Shown in pieces: positions 25,171-26,524 of a DNA stretch of 26,524 nucleotides. The notes under the pieces were generated by a model. The model saw only the letters and a list, made by a program, of their open reading frames with translations, ran no database searches and was not told where the DNA came from. Source of the DNA: a bacterium (lineage in GTDB: Bacteria; Elusimicrobiota; Elusimicrobia; Elusimicrobiales; UBA9959); the NCBI GenBank assembly GCA_021812825.1, contig JAKAMO010000028.1, positions 1 to 26,524 of the forward strand, in the 5' to 3' direction. Both the position numbers and the translations under genes were made by a program. The first letter of the stretch is position 1. Each line of letters starts with the position of its first letter.

Positions 25171-25211
25171 AAAAGCAGCCGGGCAGAGGCTCTCTCCTTC
25201 CTCCGCCCGGC
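25171..25211 (-). terminator. rho-independent terminator of the NorB/Rrf2 transcript
   Basis: On the minus strand GCCGGGCGGAGG (25211-25200) pairs with CCTCTGCCCGGC (25189-25178), all twelve positions paired if one G-U is allowed. GCTTTT follows at 25176-25171. It ends 14 bases after the Rrf2 stop codon begins its downstream gap and abuts the next -10 element. Confidence 0.85.
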
Positions 25212-25224
25212 CTTTCCGATCCTG

Positions 25225-25641
25225 TCAGTTCCTTTCTTTAGCCGGCCTGGTGAAACTGCTTATCCGGGTCTTCAGCACCGCCTCGAAGCGCCTGTTGGTC
25301 TCGTTCAGGAAGCCCCTGAAAGGGCAACGGGTCCTTTTGCAGTGCTTCGAGCCCATCAGGCAGTTGGCGTATTCGGCCTTGCCTTCGATGGCGTCGACCA
25401 CGTCGCCTACGGTGGCGGCGCCGCCCCTGGTGGTCAGCCTGAAGCCGCCTTTCGGGCCGCGCACCGGGGCCACCAGGCCGCTCCTGGTAAGGCGCTGCAT
25501 CACCTTGGCCAGGTGGTTGTAGGAGACCCCCAGCTCTTCGGCGATGTCGGGCGTGGTCCTCAGCCCCTCGCTCTCCGCTATCACTTCCACGGCGTGCAGC
25601 CCCAGTATGGCGGCTTCGGACATGTTCAGCAGCAGTTTCAT
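25225..25641 (-). CDS. Rrf2-family transcriptional regulator with cysteine cluster
   Basis: A 138-residue Rrf2-type regulator. The winged helix-turn-helix covers about residues 8-75 (IAEELGVSYNHLAKVMQRL recognition region, then the wing RGPKGGFRL). Cys94, Cys101 and Cys106 (C-x6-C-x4-C) lie where NsrR and IscR bind a [2Fe-2S] or [4Fe-4S] cluster. The gene begins 14 bases after the norB stop on the same strand, with AAAGGA about 10 nt before ATG. Linkage to norB suggests a nitric-oxide sensor of the NsrR kind that controls this operon, but that is inference. Cysteine spacing differs a little from NsrR. No NsrR-type operator can be judged because the norB promoter is outside the window. Confidence 0.88.
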   Translation of the reverse strand: MKLLLNMSEAAILGLHAVEVIAESEGLRTTPDIAEELGVSYNHLAKVMQRLTRSGLVAPVRGPKGGFRLTTRGGAATVGDVVDAIEGKAEYANCLMGSKHCKRTRCPFRGFLNETNRRFEAVLKTRISSFTRPAKERN

Positions 25642-25655
25642 CGGGTTCCAGTCCT

Positions 25656-26524
25656 TTATATAGGCCGGCAGGACCCCGCTTTGTAGACTTCCTGGTCCTC
25701 GGCGCAGTGTATCGGCCTTATTTTAGCATAGGTCTTGAGCAGGAACCAGAACAGCAGCACCGCGCCGATGATGACCATCGTGTCCGGGATCGCGCGCAGC
25801 TCCAGCAGTTTCTCTATGACGGGGATGCTGTAGAACGACGCGCTCCTGGCGGCCCAGACGCCGTGCTTGTAGGCCAGCGCCGTCTGCGCGAGGCCCACCG
25901 GCAGCAGCGTTATCGCGCACATAAGGGCAAGTCCGGAGTTCAGCAGCCAGAAGGTCCACGACAGCAGCTTGCCGTCCCAGGCCTCGTCGCTGACGAGCGA
26001 GCGCCAGGAGAACAGCAGGATGGCCAGCGACAGCATGCCGTACACGCCGAACAGCGCGGCATGGCCGTGGTTGGCCGTCAGGTACGTGCCGTGCTCGAAG
26101 TAGTTCACCACCGGCAGGTTGATCGTGAAGCCGAACACGCCGGCGCCCACGAAGTTCCAGAAGCTGGAGGCCGTGATGAACAGCAGCGGCCAGCGGTACG
26201 GGAACTGGCGCCCGGAGTCCTGGATGGCCTTGTACTCCATCCACGCCCGGACCACCAGCAGGATCAGCGGTATGGGCTCCAGCGAGGAGAAGACCGACCC
26301 CAGCGCCAGCCAGTAGGACGGGCCGCCGTACCAGTAGTAATGGTGCGCGGTGCCGATGATGCCGCTGGCGAAGACCAGCGTGGCCGTGAAGTAGGCCACC
26401 TTCATCGCCTCCTTTTTGTCGGCCAGGCCGAGCATCACCAGGAACATCGAGATCACGGCCACGCCGAAGAACTCGAAGATGCCCTCTACCCACAGGTGCA
26501 CCACGAACCAGCGCCAGTAGTCGG
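25656..26524 (-). CDS. norB: NorB-type nitric oxide reductase, C-terminal part (5' end outside window)
   Basis: Inner-membrane heme-copper-superfamily reductase converting nitric oxide to nitrous oxide. About 288 residues are present, beginning in DYWRWFVVHLWVEG. Conserved metal ligands are visible: the His and Glu of HLWVEG for the non-heme iron, HHYY for the next two His, and the NHGHAALFG pair for the heme axial ligands. GVFGFTINLPVVNYFEHGT lies between them. The Glu of HLWVEG and LEPIPL are NorB features that separate it from oxygen-reducing oxidases. At least seven helices are predicted. Whether it is quinol-linked (long N terminus) or takes electrons from a cytochrome c partner cannot be told, since the N-terminal half is cut off. 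Confidence 0.9.
   Translation of the reverse strand, partial: DYWRWFVVHLWVEGIFEFFGVAVISMFLVMLGLADKKEAMKVAYFTATLVFASGIIGTAHHYYWYGGPSYWLALGSVFSSLEPIPLILLVVRAWMEYKAIQDSGRQFPYRWPLLFITASSFWNFVGAGVFGFTINLPVVNYFEHGTYLTANHGHAALFGVYGMLSLAILLFSWRSLVSDEAWDGKLLSWTFWLLNSGLALMCAITLLPVGLAQTALAYKHGVWAARSASFYSIPVIEKLLELRAIPDTMVIIGAVLLFWFLLKTYAKIRPIHCAEDQEVYKAGSCRPI

Noticed and set aside
25656..26524. Cytochrome c or quinol oxidase subunit I
   Set aside because: The HLWVEG Glu, SLEPIPL and NYFEHGT segments are NorB features, and no oxidase-type His-Tyr crosslink motif is seen.

Overview
This 26.5 kb window is GC-rich chromosomal DNA from a diderm (Gram-negative) bacterium with an anaerobic or micro-oxic lifestyle. 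It encodes outer-membrane barrel and TolC-type proteins, a rubrerythrin / superoxide reductase / rubredoxin cluster, a NorB-type reductase and several molybdenum hydroxylase subunits. Isoleucine is written ATA unusually often for such GC-rich DNA, and genes are packed with 1-4 base overlaps. My best guess is an Elusimicrobiota-like lineage, but no marker here proves it. I saw no rRNA, tRNA, CRISPR array, insertion sequence or phage gene.

Layout. (1) 1-2905 (+): the tail of an ion transporter, a membrane class III nucleotidyl cyclase, a small membrane protein and the molybdenum-cofactor chaperone XdhC. (2) 3055-4326 (+): a secreted CsgG-like domain fused to an outer-membrane beta-barrel, followed by a run of four hairpins ending in a terminator. 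(3) 4520-8390 (+): a two-subunit xanthine dehydrogenase with its own MoaD-like protein, ending at an 18-bp palindromic terminator. (4) 12175-8461 (-): a second, three-subunit molybdenum hydroxylase whose pocket residues differ from xanthine dehydrogenase. (5) 12329-13786 (+): a conserved protein of unknown function, converging on an exported rhodanese (14353-13856, -). (6) 14459-16905 (+): a GT39-like membrane glycosyltransferase and a TPR protein. (7) 17073-21765 (+): a TolC / adaptor / ABC ATPase / permease exporter with a hypoxanthine-DNA glycosylase as last gene. (8) 21803-22501 (+): a PAP2-type lipoprotein phosphatase. (9) Minus strand from 26524 to 22570: NorB, an Rrf2 regulator, a DUF2400 protein, then rubrerythrin, thiol peroxidase, superoxide reductase and rubredoxin.

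How the parts fit. Regions 1, 3 and 4 form a molybdenum-hydroxylase block: one true xanthine dehydrogenase, one enzyme of unknown substrate, a chaperone that sulfurates the cofactor and a MoaD sulfur carrier. The right end is an oxygen / peroxide / nitric-oxide defence block of the sort carried by anaerobes that meet oxygen.

Two less ordinary signals stand out. Four transcription-unit-leading genes (12329, 14459, 21803 and 25155) have a -10-like hexamer 5-7 bases before the ATG and no Shine-Dalgarno sequence, which suggests leaderless mRNAs. The exporter adaptor also appears to lack the coiled-coil hairpin that normally docks onto TolC.
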